Of a stretch of DNA of 64,000 nucleotides, positions 16,309 to 25,100 are shown in pieces (position 1 is the stretch's first letter; each line of letters begins with the position of its first letter). The DNA lies in assembly GCF_022288825.1 (NCBI RefSeq), contig NZ_JAKOOW010000032.1, forward strand, positions 489-64,488, read 5' to 3'. Source of the DNA: Kingella pumchi. Lineage in GTDB: Bacteria; Pseudomonadota; Gammaproteobacteria; Burkholderiales; Neisseriaceae. The position numbers were made by a program, and so were the translations under genes. The notes under the pieces are model-generated. The model was not told the DNA's origin, did not search any database, and worked only from the letters and a program-made list of their open reading frames with translations.

Positions 16309-17859
16309 ATGAGCATTTTGCTTTCTGTTTTGCCCATTCTGCTGCTGTTGGTGCTGATGATGTGGCTGAAAATGAGCGGCGACAAAAGCGCGCTGCTGGC
16401 GCTGGCCGCCGCCGCCCTGGTGGCGGTATTTGCCGTACCGAATATGGACGGCTTCGGCACGCTGCCTAAAAATTATTCCGCCGCCTATGTCGGCTGGGCG
16501 TTTGCCGAAGGCGTGCTCAAAGCCGTTTTTCCGATTTTAATCATTATCCTGATGGCGCTGTTCAGCTACAACGTGCTGCTGGAAAGCAAGCAGATTGACG
16601 TGATCAAACAGCAATTTATCAGCATCTCCGAAGACAAGCGCCTGCAAGTGCTGCTGATTGTGTGGGGCTTCGGCGGCCTGCTCGAAGGCATGGCGGGCTT
16701 TGGCACGGCGGTGGCGATTCCGGCGGCGATTTTGGTCGGGCTGGGTTTCAAGCCCGCCTTTTCCGCGCTGGTTTCGCTGATCGGCAACAGCGTGGCCACC
16801 GGCTTCGGCGCGGTGGGCGTGCCGGTGCTGACGCTGGCCAAAGAAGTGTACGGCACCGAAGTGACCGCCGCGCAAACCCATGCCGTGGCGGGCGATACCG
16901 TTATCCAGTTGGCGGTATTGATGTTTCTGGTGCCGTTTGTGATTCTGTTTCTTACTGACCGCAGCCGCAAATACCTGATTCCGAATATTATCCTGGCCGC
17001 CGTTATCGGCGGGATTTCGCTGGCGGTGCAGTTTGCCGCCGCCTACTTTATCGGCGCGGAAACGCCGGCCATTTTGGGCAGCATCGCCTGCATTATCTTC
17101 ATCGTGGCCTATGCAAAAATTGCCGAAGGCGGCAAAGGCGGCAGCTTCACTTGGGGGCAGATCGGCAAAGCCTGGGCGGTGTACGGCTTTATCCTGCTGT
17201 TTATCATCCTTGCCAGCCCGCTGTCAGGCCCCGTGAGCGGCTTTCTGAAAAGCCATCTGGTGAGCAAAATCCACCTGCCGATCTACGCCGAAGGCAAAAC
17301 CTTCAACTTCGGCTGGCTCTCCAATGCCGGCCTGATGCTGTTTCTCGGCGCCTTTATCGGCGGCCTGGTGCAGGGCGTGAAAGCCGGTAAGCTGATGGCG
17401 ATTCTGGGCGCCACCACGCTGAAAATGAAAGCATCAGCCACCACCATCATCAGCCTGGTGGCCATGAGCGCGATTATGAGCCACAGCGGCATGATCAACG
17501 TGATTGCCAACGCACTGGTTGCCGCCACCGGCGGGCTGTATCCGCTGTTTGCCCCGCTGGTGGGCGCCATCGGCACCTTCGCCACCGGCAGCGACACTTC
17601 GTCCAATATCCTGTTCGGCAAACTGCAGGCCACCGTGGCCGACCAGATCGGCGTGGACAAAAGCTGGCTGGCCGCCGCCAACACCGCCGGTGCCACCGGC
17701 GGCAAGATTGTTTCGCCGCAGAGCATCGCCATCGCCGCCGCCGCCATCGACCAGCAAGGCCAGGAAGGCAGCTTCCTGCGCTCCGCCATCCCCTATGCCC
17801 TGGCCTATGTGGCGATTGCCGGGATTATGGTGTACTGCTTCGGCTGGCTGGCGCTGTAG
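16309..17859 (+). CDS. lldP: L-lactate permease
   Basis: An inner-membrane lactate/proton symporter of the LctP family, 516 residues with about a dozen hydrophobic spans. Family landmarks are the early GFGTLPKNYSAAYVGWAFAEG, the central GFGGLLEGMAGFGTAVAIPAAI, FKPAFSALVSLIGNSVATGFGAVGVPV and the C-terminal GSDTSSNILFGKLQ...GATGGKIVSPQSIAIA. In Neisseriaceae lactate is a major carbon source during host colonisation. A TACAAT (16272-16277) lies about 35 bases before the ATG but has no good -35. It is monocistronic between terminators. Confidence 0.94.
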   Translation: MSILLSVLPILLLLVLMMWLKMSGDKSALLALAAAALVAVFAVPNMDGFGTLPKNYSAAYVGWAFAEGVLKAVFPILIIILMALFSYNVLLESKQIDVIKQQFISISEDKRLQVLLIVWGFGGLLEGMAGFGTAVAIPAAILVGLGFKPAFSALVSLIGNSVATGFGAVGVPVLTLAKEVYGTEVTAAQTHAVAGDTVIQLAVLMFLVPFVILFLTDRSRKYLIPNIILAAVIGGISLAVQFAAAYFIGAETPAILGSIACIIFIVAYAKIAEGGKGGSFTWGQIGKAWAVYGFILLFIILASPLSGPVSGFLKSHLVSKIHLPIYAEGKTFNFGWLSNAGLMLFLGAFIGGLVQGVKAGKLMAILGATTLKMKASATTIISLVAMSAIMSHSGMINVIANALVAATGGLYPLFAPLVGAIGTFATGSDTSSNILFGKLQATVADQIGVDKSWLAAANTAGATGGKIVSPQSIAIAAAAIDQQGQEGSFLRSAIPYALAYVAIAGIMVYCFGWLAL

Positions 17860-17872
17860 TTCGGCCGCATAA

Positions 17873-17920
17873 AAAGGCAGCCTGAAAACGGAAAATACGT
17901 TTTCAGGCTGCCTTGTTTTT
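17873..17920 (+). terminator. DUS-hairpin terminator of lldP
   Basis: A 17-bp stem (17874-17890 and 17898-17914) of inverted DUS copies is followed by GTTTTTT. Confidence 0.75.
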
Positions 17921-18008
17921 TCAGGCTGCTTCAAAAATCAGCGTAGTTGAGATTACAAACCCAAGCCGGCTTTACTTTTGCCAAACACCCAATTTCCCGC
18001 CCGACGCC

Positions 18009-18028
18009 ATTCCCGCGCAGGCGGGAAT
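18009..18028. repeat. dRS3 repeat, left copy
   Basis: ATTCCC at 18009-18014 and GGGAAT at 18023-18028 are separated by exactly 8 bases, which matches the neisserial dRS3 consensus. Together with the copy at 18086 it brackets a 57-base segment, as in neisserial intergenic mosaic elements. Confidence 0.85.
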
Positions 18029-18085
18029 CTTGTCGGAATTTCAGCAATGGTTTGTTTTTTCAAATATTTTCAAATACCGAGCAAG
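18029..18085. repeat. RS-like segment between two dRS3 copies
   Basis: A 57-base A/T-rich segment bracketed by inverted dRS3 repeats. Its position is that of the RS elements of neisserial intergenic mosaics; its family cannot be assigned without a repeat library. It has no coding potential. Confidence 0.5.
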
Positions 18086-18105
18086 ATTCCCGCCTGCGCG
18101 GGAAT
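18086..18105. repeat. dRS3 repeat, right copy
   Basis: ATTCCC at 18086-18091 and GGGAAT at 18100-18105 with an 8-base spacer, inside GATTCCCGCCTGCGCGGGAA, the commonest neisserial dRS3 sequence. Its spacer is the reverse complement of that of the left copy. Confidence 0.88.
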
Positions 18106-18160
18106 GACGTTGTTTGGTGAGATTGGGGCGGGAAAAGGTTTCAGGCTGCCTTTTGCTTTT

Positions 18161-20356
18161 TCACAGCCGCGCCACGCTGATTACGCCCTTAATCTCGCCC
18201 AGCGCCGCCAGTACGCGCGGCAGGTCGTTTACCTGTTTGACTTCCAGCGTGAAGCGCATGCTGGCTTCCAGGTTGCGGCTTTGGGTTTGCACGGCGGTTA
18301 CGTTGGTTTTGTGGCGCGAGAGCGTTTCGGAAACGTCGCGCAGCAGGCCGTTTCGGTCTTGGGCGCGGATTTCGATGTCGATGGCGAACACTTGGCTGCC
18401 GTCGTGCTGCGCCGCCCATTCGGCGGCCATCACTTTTTCAGGCTGCGTGGCGGCCAGATGCTCGAAAGACGGGCAGCCGCGCCGGTGTACGGAAATGCCC
18501 CGGTCGCGGGTAACGAAGCCGACGATGGCGTCAGGCGGCGCGGGTTTGCAGCATTTGGCCAGCGTGGTGAGCAGGCCGGCTTCGCCGTCCACCAGGATGC
18601 CGTTTTTGCGGCCTTGGCTGATTTTGGATTTTTTGACGATGCTGATCTCGCTCACCGGCTCTTTTGGCGTTTCGTCCAGGGCGCCGGCGGCTTTTTGCAC
18701 GGCGCGGGGGGTGATTTCGCCCTGGCCGAGTGCGGTGTAAAGCTCGTCGGTGCTTTTGAAGCCGAGTTTTTCGCACAGTTGCTGGTAATTGGGCTTGCTG
18801 CCGAGCTTGGCGATGGTTTTTTCAAACTGGCTGCGGCCTTCTTCACGCACGGCGTCGGCGTTTTGCTGGCGGATGTAGGCGCGGATTTTGGCGATGGCGC
18901 GTGAAGATTTGACCCAGCCTTCGTAGAGCCAGTTTACCGACGGCGCGCCTTCTTTGGCGGCGATGATTTCGACGCGCTGGCCGTTTTCCAGCGGGGTGGA
19001 GAGCGGCACGATCTGGCCGTCCACTTTGGCGCCGCGGCAGCGGTTGCCCAAATCGCTGTGCAGGGCGTAGGCAAAGTCGATGGGGGTGGCGCCGGCGGGC
19101 AGGGAAAACACTTTGCCGTGCGGGCTCAGTACGTAGATGGTGTCGTTGAACAGCTCGGTTTTGAAGGCGGCGGCCAGATCTTCTTTGCCGCTTTCGGCCA
19201 TGTTTTCACGCCAGTCGAGCAGCTGGCGCAGCCAGGCGATTTTCTGCTCGTAGGCCGAATCGCCTTTGCCGCCTTCTTTGTAGCGCCAGTGCGCGGCCAC
19301 GCCGAATTCGTTGTACTGGTGCATTTCTTTGGTGCGGATCTGCACTTCGATGCCCTTGTCTTCAGGGCCGACGATCACGGTATGCAGCGATTTGTAGCCG
19401 TTGCCTTTGGGATTGGCGATGTAGTCGTCAAACTCGCCGGGAATCGGCTGCCACAGGCTGTGGACGATACCCAGCACGGTGTAGCACTCCGGCACGGTGC
19501 CCACCAGCACGCGCACGGCGCGGATGTCGAACAGGCCGTCGAAATCGAGCTTTTTCTTCACCATCTTTTTGTAGATGGAATAGATGTGTTTGGGGCGGCC
19601 GGCAACGTCGTAATCGCGGATGCCGTGCGCCGCCAGCTCGGCTTTCAGGCTGCCTAAAAAGGCGTCGATGTATTGCAGGCGCTCGTCGCGCTTTTCATCG
19701 AGCAGCTTGGCAATGCGGCGGTATTCTTCGGGATTCTGGTGGCGGAAGCCCAAGTCTTCGAGCTGCCATTTGAGCTGCCACACGCCCAGGCGGTTGGCCA
19801 GCGGCGCGAAAATATCCAGCGTTTCCTTGGCGGCGGCGCGTTTTTCCGGGCTGTCGGGCACGCTGCCGAGAAACTGCATGGTGCGGGTGCGCAGCGCCAG
19901 CGCAATCAGCACCACGCGGATGTCCGACACCATCGCCAGCAGCATCTTGCGCATGGTTTCGGCCTGCGCCGCGCGCTCTTCGGGCGAAGCCAGCGCATCG
20001 ACGCGGACAAAATGGGTGAGCTTGCGCACTTCGTCGATGCCACGCACCAGCGTGCACACCGTTTTGCCGCAGCATTCGGCCAACTCTTCTTCCCATTGCG
20101 GCCAGTGGCGCGGCATATCGGCCAGCACCGTTGCCGCCACCGCGTCGGGCAGCAGATCCATCTGCGCCGCCGTATCCGCCGCCGCCAGAAGGTGCGCGAG
20201 CAAAGGCTCGCCGAAAGAAGTCTGCGCGTCGGCCGGATAATGGGCATCCGCCGCCGACAAAGCCGCCAGCAGGCAGCGTTTGTCGTTTTCAGGCTGCCTT
20301 GCGGCGTAGTCCAGATAGGCTTGGCGGAAGGTTTCGTATTCAGGTGTGGCGCTCAT
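18161..20356 (-). CDS. relA: GTP pyrophosphokinase (RelA-type (p)ppGpp synthetase)
   Basis: Makes the stringent-response alarmone (p)ppGpp. The product is 731 residues. The N-terminal hydrolase domain is degenerate: at the place of the HD metal motif it reads LLPDAVAATVLADMPRHW, with no His-Asp pair, so hydrolysis is not expected. The synthetase domain is intact: RPKHIYSIYKKM, then EFDDYIANPKGNGYKSLHT and VQIRTKEMHQYNEFGVAAHWRYK. The EFDD sequence is the ExDD signature of monofunctional RelA, rather than the RxKD of bifunctional enzymes. A TGS domain (SPHGKVFSLPAGATPIDFAYALHS) and a C-terminal ACT domain follow. Two DUS copies are in frame (QPEN, QPEK). Confidence 0.93.
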   Translation of the reverse strand: MSATPEYETFRQAYLDYAARQPENDKRCLLAALSAADAHYPADAQTSFGEPLLAHLLAAADTAAQMDLLPDAVAATVLADMPRHWPQWEEELAECCGKTVCTLVRGIDEVRKLTHFVRVDALASPEERAAQAETMRKMLLAMVSDIRVVLIALALRTRTMQFLGSVPDSPEKRAAAKETLDIFAPLANRLGVWQLKWQLEDLGFRHQNPEEYRRIAKLLDEKRDERLQYIDAFLGSLKAELAAHGIRDYDVAGRPKHIYSIYKKMVKKKLDFDGLFDIRAVRVLVGTVPECYTVLGIVHSLWQPIPGEFDDYIANPKGNGYKSLHTVIVGPEDKGIEVQIRTKEMHQYNEFGVAAHWRYKEGGKGDSAYEQKIAWLRQLLDWRENMAESGKEDLAAAFKTELFNDTIYVLSPHGKVFSLPAGATPIDFAYALHSDLGNRCRGAKVDGQIVPLSTPLENGQRVEIIAAKEGAPSVNWLYEGWVKSSRAIAKIRAYIRQQNADAVREEGRSQFEKTIAKLGSKPNYQQLCEKLGFKSTDELYTALGQGEITPRAVQKAAGALDETPKEPVSEISIVKKSKISQGRKNGILVDGEAGLLTTLAKCCKPAPPDAIVGFVTRDRGISVHRRGCPSFEHLAATQPEKVMAAEWAAQHDGSQVFAIDIEIRAQDRNGLLRDVSETLSRHKTNVTAVQTQSRNLEASMRFTLEVKQVNDLPRVLAALGEIKGVISVARL

Positions 20357-20497
20357 GGCGGGATTCCGTGGCGGGTAACAGGCAGCCTGAAAACCGGCAG
20401 GCAGCCTGAAAAAAGATCGGTTTAGATGGTTAGATTTAACAGTCGCGAACCGCGCCGGCTGCCTGAAAGACGCTCAGGCAGCCTGAAAGATTCGGCA

Positions 20498-20950
20498 TCA
20501 GAACAACTGCTGGAGCTTGCTGCTCAGCTTAAAGCCGTGGCCGCTGCGGTTTTTGCACAGCATGCCGTCTTGGTGGCTGGTGCACTGCCAGCCGCGGCCG
20601 CGGATGGTTTTGCCATAGGCCAGAGTGGGGCTGCCGGCTTTCATGGAAGTGTCGCCGCGGCAATCGACGGTCGGCCGGCCGTTGGCTTCCAGCGAAAAGC
20701 TGTTGCCCCAATCGAGCGGGCATTCTTCAACGCTCGGGCGTTTTTGCTGCGGCCGGATGTTTTCCACGGAATCGCGGATTTCGCAGGTAACGCCCCACCA
20801 GCCGTCTTTGCCGAACTCCAGGCGGGAATCGCCGGCACAGTGGATTTTGCCGCTGGGGCTGTTGAAATGGATGCTTTCGCCGGCAGACGCGGCGGCAGAC
20901 AGGCCGAGCAAAACGGCGGAAAGGGTAAAGGGCAGCAAAATGCGGCGCAT
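20498..20950 (-). CDS. small secreted protein of unknown function
   Basis: 150 residues with a cleavable signal peptide (MRRILLPFTLSAVLLGLSAAASA). The mature part has six cysteines (IHCAG, VTCEI, EECPL, VDCRG, WQCTS and MLCKN), likely disulfides in the periplasm or outside. The pattern SPSGKIHC...WQC...GMLCKN resembles small exported proteins annotated only as DUF6636-like, but I cannot confirm the family. GGAGACC lies upstream of the ATG. It is monocistronic, between relA and waaA. Confidence 0.75.
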   Translation of the reverse strand: MRRILLPFTLSAVLLGLSAAASAGESIHFNSPSGKIHCAGDSRLEFGKDGWWGVTCEIRDSVENIRPQQKRPSVEECPLDWGNSFSLEANGRPTVDCRGDTSMKAGSPTLAYGKTIRGRGWQCTSHQDGMLCKNRSGHGFKLSSKLQQLF

Positions 20951-21161
20951 GGGGGGTCTCCTTAATAGCTAATAGCGGGTGCCGCAGCAGGCGCGGCGGC
21001 AGGCGGGATTCTAGCCCATCGCGGCGGGGCTGCCCAAACTTTGGCGCCCGAAAATGCGGACAGTGGCGGGAAAATGCCTACAAAATGGCTGCCCGCCGCG
21101 TTTTTCGCCTGATTTTCGCATTTTTATGGCAAAAAACCGCACCGCAACAGGTTTGGTTTTT

Positions 21162-22442
21162 TCAGGCTGCCTGAACGCCTTGCCGCCGGCTCAGCGCTTG
21201 GGCGACAGCATCGGCGGTTTTGGCGCTGGCGCCGCGGTAGCGGCCGACAAAATCCTGCGCCTGCACCGCCAAATCGGCATAGCGCGGCGGCTTGGCCAGC
21301 AGTTCGCCGGCCAGTGCGGTTAATTCATCCGCACTTTGCACCTGCAGGGCGGCGCCGGCGGCCAGCGCGCCTTCGCAGGCAGCCTGAAAATGGTAGGTGG
21401 ACGGGCCGAACAGCACCGGCTTGCCGCAGGCTAGCGGCTCGATGATGTTCTGGCAGCCGGTATCGACCAGGCTGCCGCCGACAAACGCCAAATCGGCGGC
21501 CAGATAGTAGGCAAACATTTCGCCCATGCTGTCGCCGATCCACACTTGGGTGTCGGCGGCAAGCGGCTGCCCGTCGCTGCGCCGCTGCACTTTGAAACCG
21601 AGCGCCTGCGCGCTGTCGAAAGCAGCCTGAAAACGCTCGGGGTGGCGCGGCACGAGCACCAGCAGCGCATCGCCGCGGTAGGCGCGCCAGGCTGCAAGGA
21701 TTTTCGCCGCTTCGTCTTCGTCGCCGTGGGTGCGGGTGCTGGCGGCAACCAATACCGGCCGATCGCCAATCAGGCTGCGAAACGCGGCGGCGGCGGTTTC
21801 GGCGGCGGGCGGGATTTCAACATCGTATTTGGTGTTGCCGCACACCAGCGGCGCCGGCGCACCAAGCTCGGCCAGCCGCGCGGCATCGGCTTCGGTTTGG
21901 GCAAAGCAGCCTGAAAGCTGCCCCAGCATCGGCGTAACCAGCCGCGCGACTTTGCGGTAGCTGTCGAAAGACTGGGGCGACAGGCGGGCGTTGGCGAGAA
22001 ACAGCGGTACGTTTTCTTCGCGGCAGCCGTAGAGCAGGTTCGGCCACAATTCGGTTTCCATCAGCACGCCGAAGCGCGGCCGGTGTTCGCGCAGAAAGCG
22101 GCGGATCCAGTCGGGGCGGTCGTAGGGCAGATAGCGGCATTGGGCATCGGCAAACAGGCTTTGCGCGGCGGTGCGGCCGGTGGGGGTCATCTGGGTGAGC
22201 AGCAGCGGCGCGTCGGGAAAGCGGCGGCGCAGTTCGGCCACCAGCGGCACGGCGGCACGGGTTTCGCCCACCGACACCGCGTGCACCCAGATGGCATCCT
22301 GCACGGGATCGGGATAGGCGCCGCCAAAGCGCTCGTTCCAATGCTCGAGATAGGCGGGCGCCTGCTCGGCGCGGCGGCGCAGATAGCGGCGGATCAGCGG
22401 GGCGGCGAAATACCATAGGGCGGAATAGAGTTTGCGTAACAT
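21162..22442 (-). CDS. waaA: 3-deoxy-D-manno-octulosonic acid (Kdo) transferase
   Basis: Adds Kdo to lipid IVA in the inner core of lipooligosaccharide. 426 residues, with an N-terminal membrane anchor (LYSALWYFAAPLI). Family marks are WVHAVSVGETRAAVPL with the catalytic Glu, LLTQMTPTGRTAA, the GVLMETELWPNLL block and the C-terminal nucleotide site GDSMGEMFAYYLAADLAFVGGSLVDTGCQNIIEPLACGKPV. At least three DUS copies are translated in frame (HFQAACEG, ERFQAAFDS and the terminal GVQAA), so the last residues before the stop come from an uptake sequence. Confidence 0.95.
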   Translation of the reverse strand: MLRKLYSALWYFAAPLIRRYLRRRAEQAPAYLEHWNERFGGAYPDPVQDAIWVHAVSVGETRAAVPLVAELRRRFPDAPLLLTQMTPTGRTAAQSLFADAQCRYLPYDRPDWIRRFLREHRPRFGVLMETELWPNLLYGCREENVPLFLANARLSPQSFDSYRKVARLVTPMLGQLSGCFAQTEADAARLAELGAPAPLVCGNTKYDVEIPPAAETAAAAFRSLIGDRPVLVAASTRTHGDEDEAAKILAAWRAYRGDALLVLVPRHPERFQAAFDSAQALGFKVQRRSDGQPLAADTQVWIGDSMGEMFAYYLAADLAFVGGSLVDTGCQNIIEPLACGKPVLFGPSTYHFQAACEGALAAGAALQVQSADELTALAGELLAKPPRYADLAVQAQDFVGRYRGASAKTADAVAQALSRRQGVQAA

Positions 22443-22568
22443 GATGGCGGGTGCGGGAAGTTTTCAGGCTGCCTGTTCGGCGGCGGTGGAAAAGGACAAA
22501 CGGTTTAGCAGGGCGCAAGGCCGTGCGGCGGGCGGATTATATAGCGGATACGGCGCTGCCAGAGCGCA

Positions 22569-22614
22569 AAAAGGCAGCCTGAAAACGCCGCGCGGGCTTT
22601 TCAGGCTGCCTTGG
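22569..22614 (-). terminator. DUS-hairpin terminator of the azurin gene
   Basis: AAGGCAGCCTGAAAA at 22571-22585 pairs with its complement at 22598-22612, followed by TTTTTG on the minus strand. Confidence 0.7.
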
Positions 22615-22629
22615 GTTCGGATGCGGGGA

Positions 22630-23211
22630 TTAGTCCACCAGCTTCACGCTGCCTTTCATCACGCCTTCGTGGCCGGGGAAGGAGCAGAAGAATTCATAGT
22701 CGCCGTCTTTGCTCAGCTTGGAAGTGTCGAGCTTCAGCGTGGTTTCTTCGCCGCCGCCGATCATGCCGCTATGGGCAAGGATGCGCGGGTCGTCGGCCTG
22801 CAGGTAGTCTTTGTCGGCACCGGCTTCGTTGGCGCCTTTGAGAATTTCGGATACGTCGGCGGTTTTGGCGATTACGATGTTGTGGCCCATCGCCGCTTTC
22901 TTGGCGGAACCGGTGTGCTTCAGGGTAACGGTGAACTCTTTGCACGAGGCTTTAACGTTGAGTTCTTTCACGTTGTACTGCATGGCGTCGTTGCTTTCCA
23001 CCACGGTGGCGCACTCGCCGGCAGCCGGAGCGGCGGCTTCGCTGGCAGGAGCGGACGCAGCTTTGCTGGCAGGCGCATCAGATGCGGGCGCGGCTTCGGA
23101 AGCCACGGTTTCCTGCGCCGGCGGCGCGGCGGGCTGTTCGGCGGGCTTGTTGTCGCCACAGGCGCTCAAGGCCAGGGCAGCGGCGGCAATCAGGCTCATG
23201 TAATATTTCAT
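22630..23211 (-). CDS. laz: lipid-modified azurin
   Basis: A periplasm-facing blue copper protein anchored by lipid, 193 residues. The signal peptide ends LALSAC. Next comes an Ala/Pro/Ser/Glu-rich linker of about 45 residues with repeated ASEAAP/ASKAA units, like the H.8 epitope region of neisserial Laz. The cupredoxin domain has all copper ligands: His in GHNIVI, then Cys, His and Met in FCSFPGHEGVMKG. In Neisseria, azurin feeds electrons to nitrite reductase or oxidases and helps against peroxide. The start at 23211 has AAGGAG six bases upstream. Confidence 0.95.
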   Translation of the reverse strand: MKYYMSLIAAAALALSACGDNKPAEQPAAPPAQETVASEAAPASDAPASKAASAPASEAAAPAAGECATVVESNDAMQYNVKELNVKASCKEFTVTLKHTGSAKKAAMGHNIVIAKTADVSEILKGANEAGADKDYLQADDPRILAHSGMIGGGEETTLKLDTSKLSKDGDYEFFCSFPGHEGVMKGSVKLVD

Positions 23212-23439
23212 AACAAACTCCTTAAAACGGTAAAGAAAAGAATGGGAAGCCAAAGGGCGAAACGGCAAAGCGCGTATTATGCGCTCTTTTTTGAAAGCCA
23301 TTATCAGGTTTTATGCGGGAATGCGTAAAAGGATGTAAATTATCGCCGGCTTGGCGGCGGTTTTTAGCGGATTTCGTGCCGCGGGCGGCGTTGTTTTGGT
23401 TTAACCAAAAAGCCGTTTCAGGCAGCCTGAAACGGCAGT

Positions 23440-23859
23440 TCAGCGGCGGTGGCGTTCGGCCAGCGCGCGCATGGCGGCGGCCAGCTCGGGATGGTGCGCC
23501 AGCTCGCCGGCAGTGCGCTCGAAGCAGTCCAACGCCTGCTCGCTGATGTGAAAGTCCTTTTCCGGCGCGGCGGCGGCAGGCTGCGGCCGCGCCTTGATGC
23601 TCAGCCCGCTGATGCCGGCATCGGCCTGCTGCAAGCCGGCCAGCAGGCTGCCGGCGAGCATTTTCAGCCGCGCCGCCGCCATCGCGCTGTCGGCATAAAC
23701 CACCAGGCTGCCTTCGCGCACACAAACAGCATGGCAGTGCGCGGCAACATTGGCCGGCAGAAGGCTTTTGAACAGCGCATCGAGCTGCTGCCAATGGCGC
23801 GCGGCATGCAGCAGCCCGCGCAGGTGGGCATCGCGGCCGGCGAGTCGGTCAAGATGCAT
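23440..23859 (-). CDS. DUF721 / DciA-like protein
   Basis: 139 residues. The N-terminal half shows the DUF721 layout (LDALFKSLLPANVAAHCHAVCVREGSLVVYADSAMAAARLKMLAGSLLAGL): a basic-hydrophobic domain whose best known member, DciA, loads the replicative helicase. The C-terminal half is a variable tail with a predicted helix. The ATG at 23859 is preceded by AGGGG. The stop lies next to a DUS. The DciA function is inferred from family membership only. Confidence 0.7.
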   Translation of the reverse strand: MHLDRLAGRDAHLRGLLHAARHWQQLDALFKSLLPANVAAHCHAVCVREGSLVVYADSAMAAARLKMLAGSLLAGLQQADAGISGLSIKARPQPAAAAPEKDFHISEQALDCFERTAGELAHHPELAAAMRALAERHRR

Positions 23860-24033
23860 GAAACAAACCCCTACTGAATAAAACAATGCCGGCAAATTAT
23901 AGCCGATTGCGCGGCAGGCAGCCTGAAAGCGCGCGGCTAACGCAAAACTGCCAAATCTTGATAATCTTTTGCATTTGTTGCAGAATGCCGTGCTGTTTGT
24001 TTTTCAGGCTGCTTTGGCCGACCCGCACACACC

Positions 24034-25008
24034 ATGACTTCACCTTTGAAAAAATACCTTGCCGCCGCCCTATTGCTGCTGCCCTTTGCCGCGCCGGCGG
24101 CGCAGCCTGAAAGCCATCCCGCCGCCCAAGTGGGCGCGCAGGAATTTATCTTGCGCGACAGTGCCGGCCTAAAGCGCGAATACCGCATCCAAGTGGCGGC
24201 GGTGGGCAAAGCGCCGGCAAGCGGCTATCCGGTGCTGTATGTGCTCGACGGCGACGCGCTGTTTCCGATGGTTACCGGCGCCGCACAAAACATGGTGATG
24301 CGGGCAGAAGAGAACAATGCCGTGCCGCTCTTGATTGTCGGCGTCGGCTATCCCAACGGCGAACTTTTTGATTTCGCCGCCCGTGCCGAAGACTACACGC
24401 CGCCCTCGGCCGATTACGCGCAAAGCGGCGACCGCATGAGCAAGCGCTTTGGCGGCGGCGAGCATTTCCACCGTTTTCTCACCGGCCGGCTGCGCGACGA
24501 AATCGCCGCCCGCTATCCGGTAAACCGCAGCCAGCAATGGCTGATGGGGCACTCCTACGGCGGCCTGTTTACGCTCTACAGCCTGCTCGTCCACCCCGGC
24601 AGTTTCAACAACTACCTGGCCGCCAGCCCTTCGGTGTGGTGGAACCAGCGCCGCATTCTTGAAAACATCCCGCCCTTTGTCAAAAACGCCGCCAAGCTGA
24701 AAAAACAAACCGCCGGCCGCGCGCCGCTGGGGCTGCGCATTACCGTCGGCGAATACGAGCAGACGCTGGTGCCGTGGATGCCGCAGGAAGCCGCGCGCAA
24801 AGAGCTTTTGGAAAAACGCGGCATGGTGCGCGACGCCCGCCACATCGCCCAAGAGCTCTCCGCCGTGCCGCCGCAGGTTTTGCACAGCGAATGGAAACTC
24901 TATCCGCAGGAAACCCACGCCACCGTGCTGCTGCCGGCGATTAACGACAACCTTAAATGGCTGTTTGCCCGCTGCAAGGCCGATGACACCTGCCGGCCTC
25001 AGCCCTGA
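24034..25008 (+). CDS. exported alpha/beta hydrolase (IroE-like esterase)
   Basis: 324 residues with a signal peptide (MTSPLKKYLAAALLLLPFAAPAAQ), so periplasmic. It belongs to the putative esterase family that contains IroE and Fes-like ferri-siderophore esterases. The nucleophile elbow is LMGHSYGGLFTLYSLLVHPG, followed by the family's AASPSVWWN block, and the terminal His is in ETHATVLLPA. VLYVLDGDALFP is the usual early strand. No Shine-Dalgarno is evident. An exported unknown and a siderophore-interacting flavoprotein follow on the same strand, which supports a role in siderophore use. A DUS is read in frame as AQPESH. Confidence 0.8.
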   Translation: MTSPLKKYLAAALLLLPFAAPAAQPESHPAAQVGAQEFILRDSAGLKREYRIQVAAVGKAPASGYPVLYVLDGDALFPMVTGAAQNMVMRAEENNAVPLLIVGVGYPNGELFDFAARAEDYTPPSADYAQSGDRMSKRFGGGEHFHRFLTGRLRDEIAARYPVNRSQQWLMGHSYGGLFTLYSLLVHPGSFNNYLAASPSVWWNQRRILENIPPFVKNAAKLKKQTAGRAPLGLRITVGEYEQTLVPWMPQEAARKELLEKRGMVRDARHIAQELSAVPPQVLHSEWKLYPQETHATVLLPAINDNLKWLFARCKADDTCRPQP

Positions 25009-25100
25009 TATTTATTGTTTTTATGGTTTTCAGGCTGCCTGAAACCCAAGCAGCCTGAAAACCGCTCTTCCCCCAACCGCTTTTAACGAAAGGCAAAACC

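Noticed and set aside
18009..18105. Prophage attachment scar or remnant
   Set aside because: dRS3 pairs occur widely in Neisseriaceae without phage, and no phage gene is near. Only the repeats are claimed.
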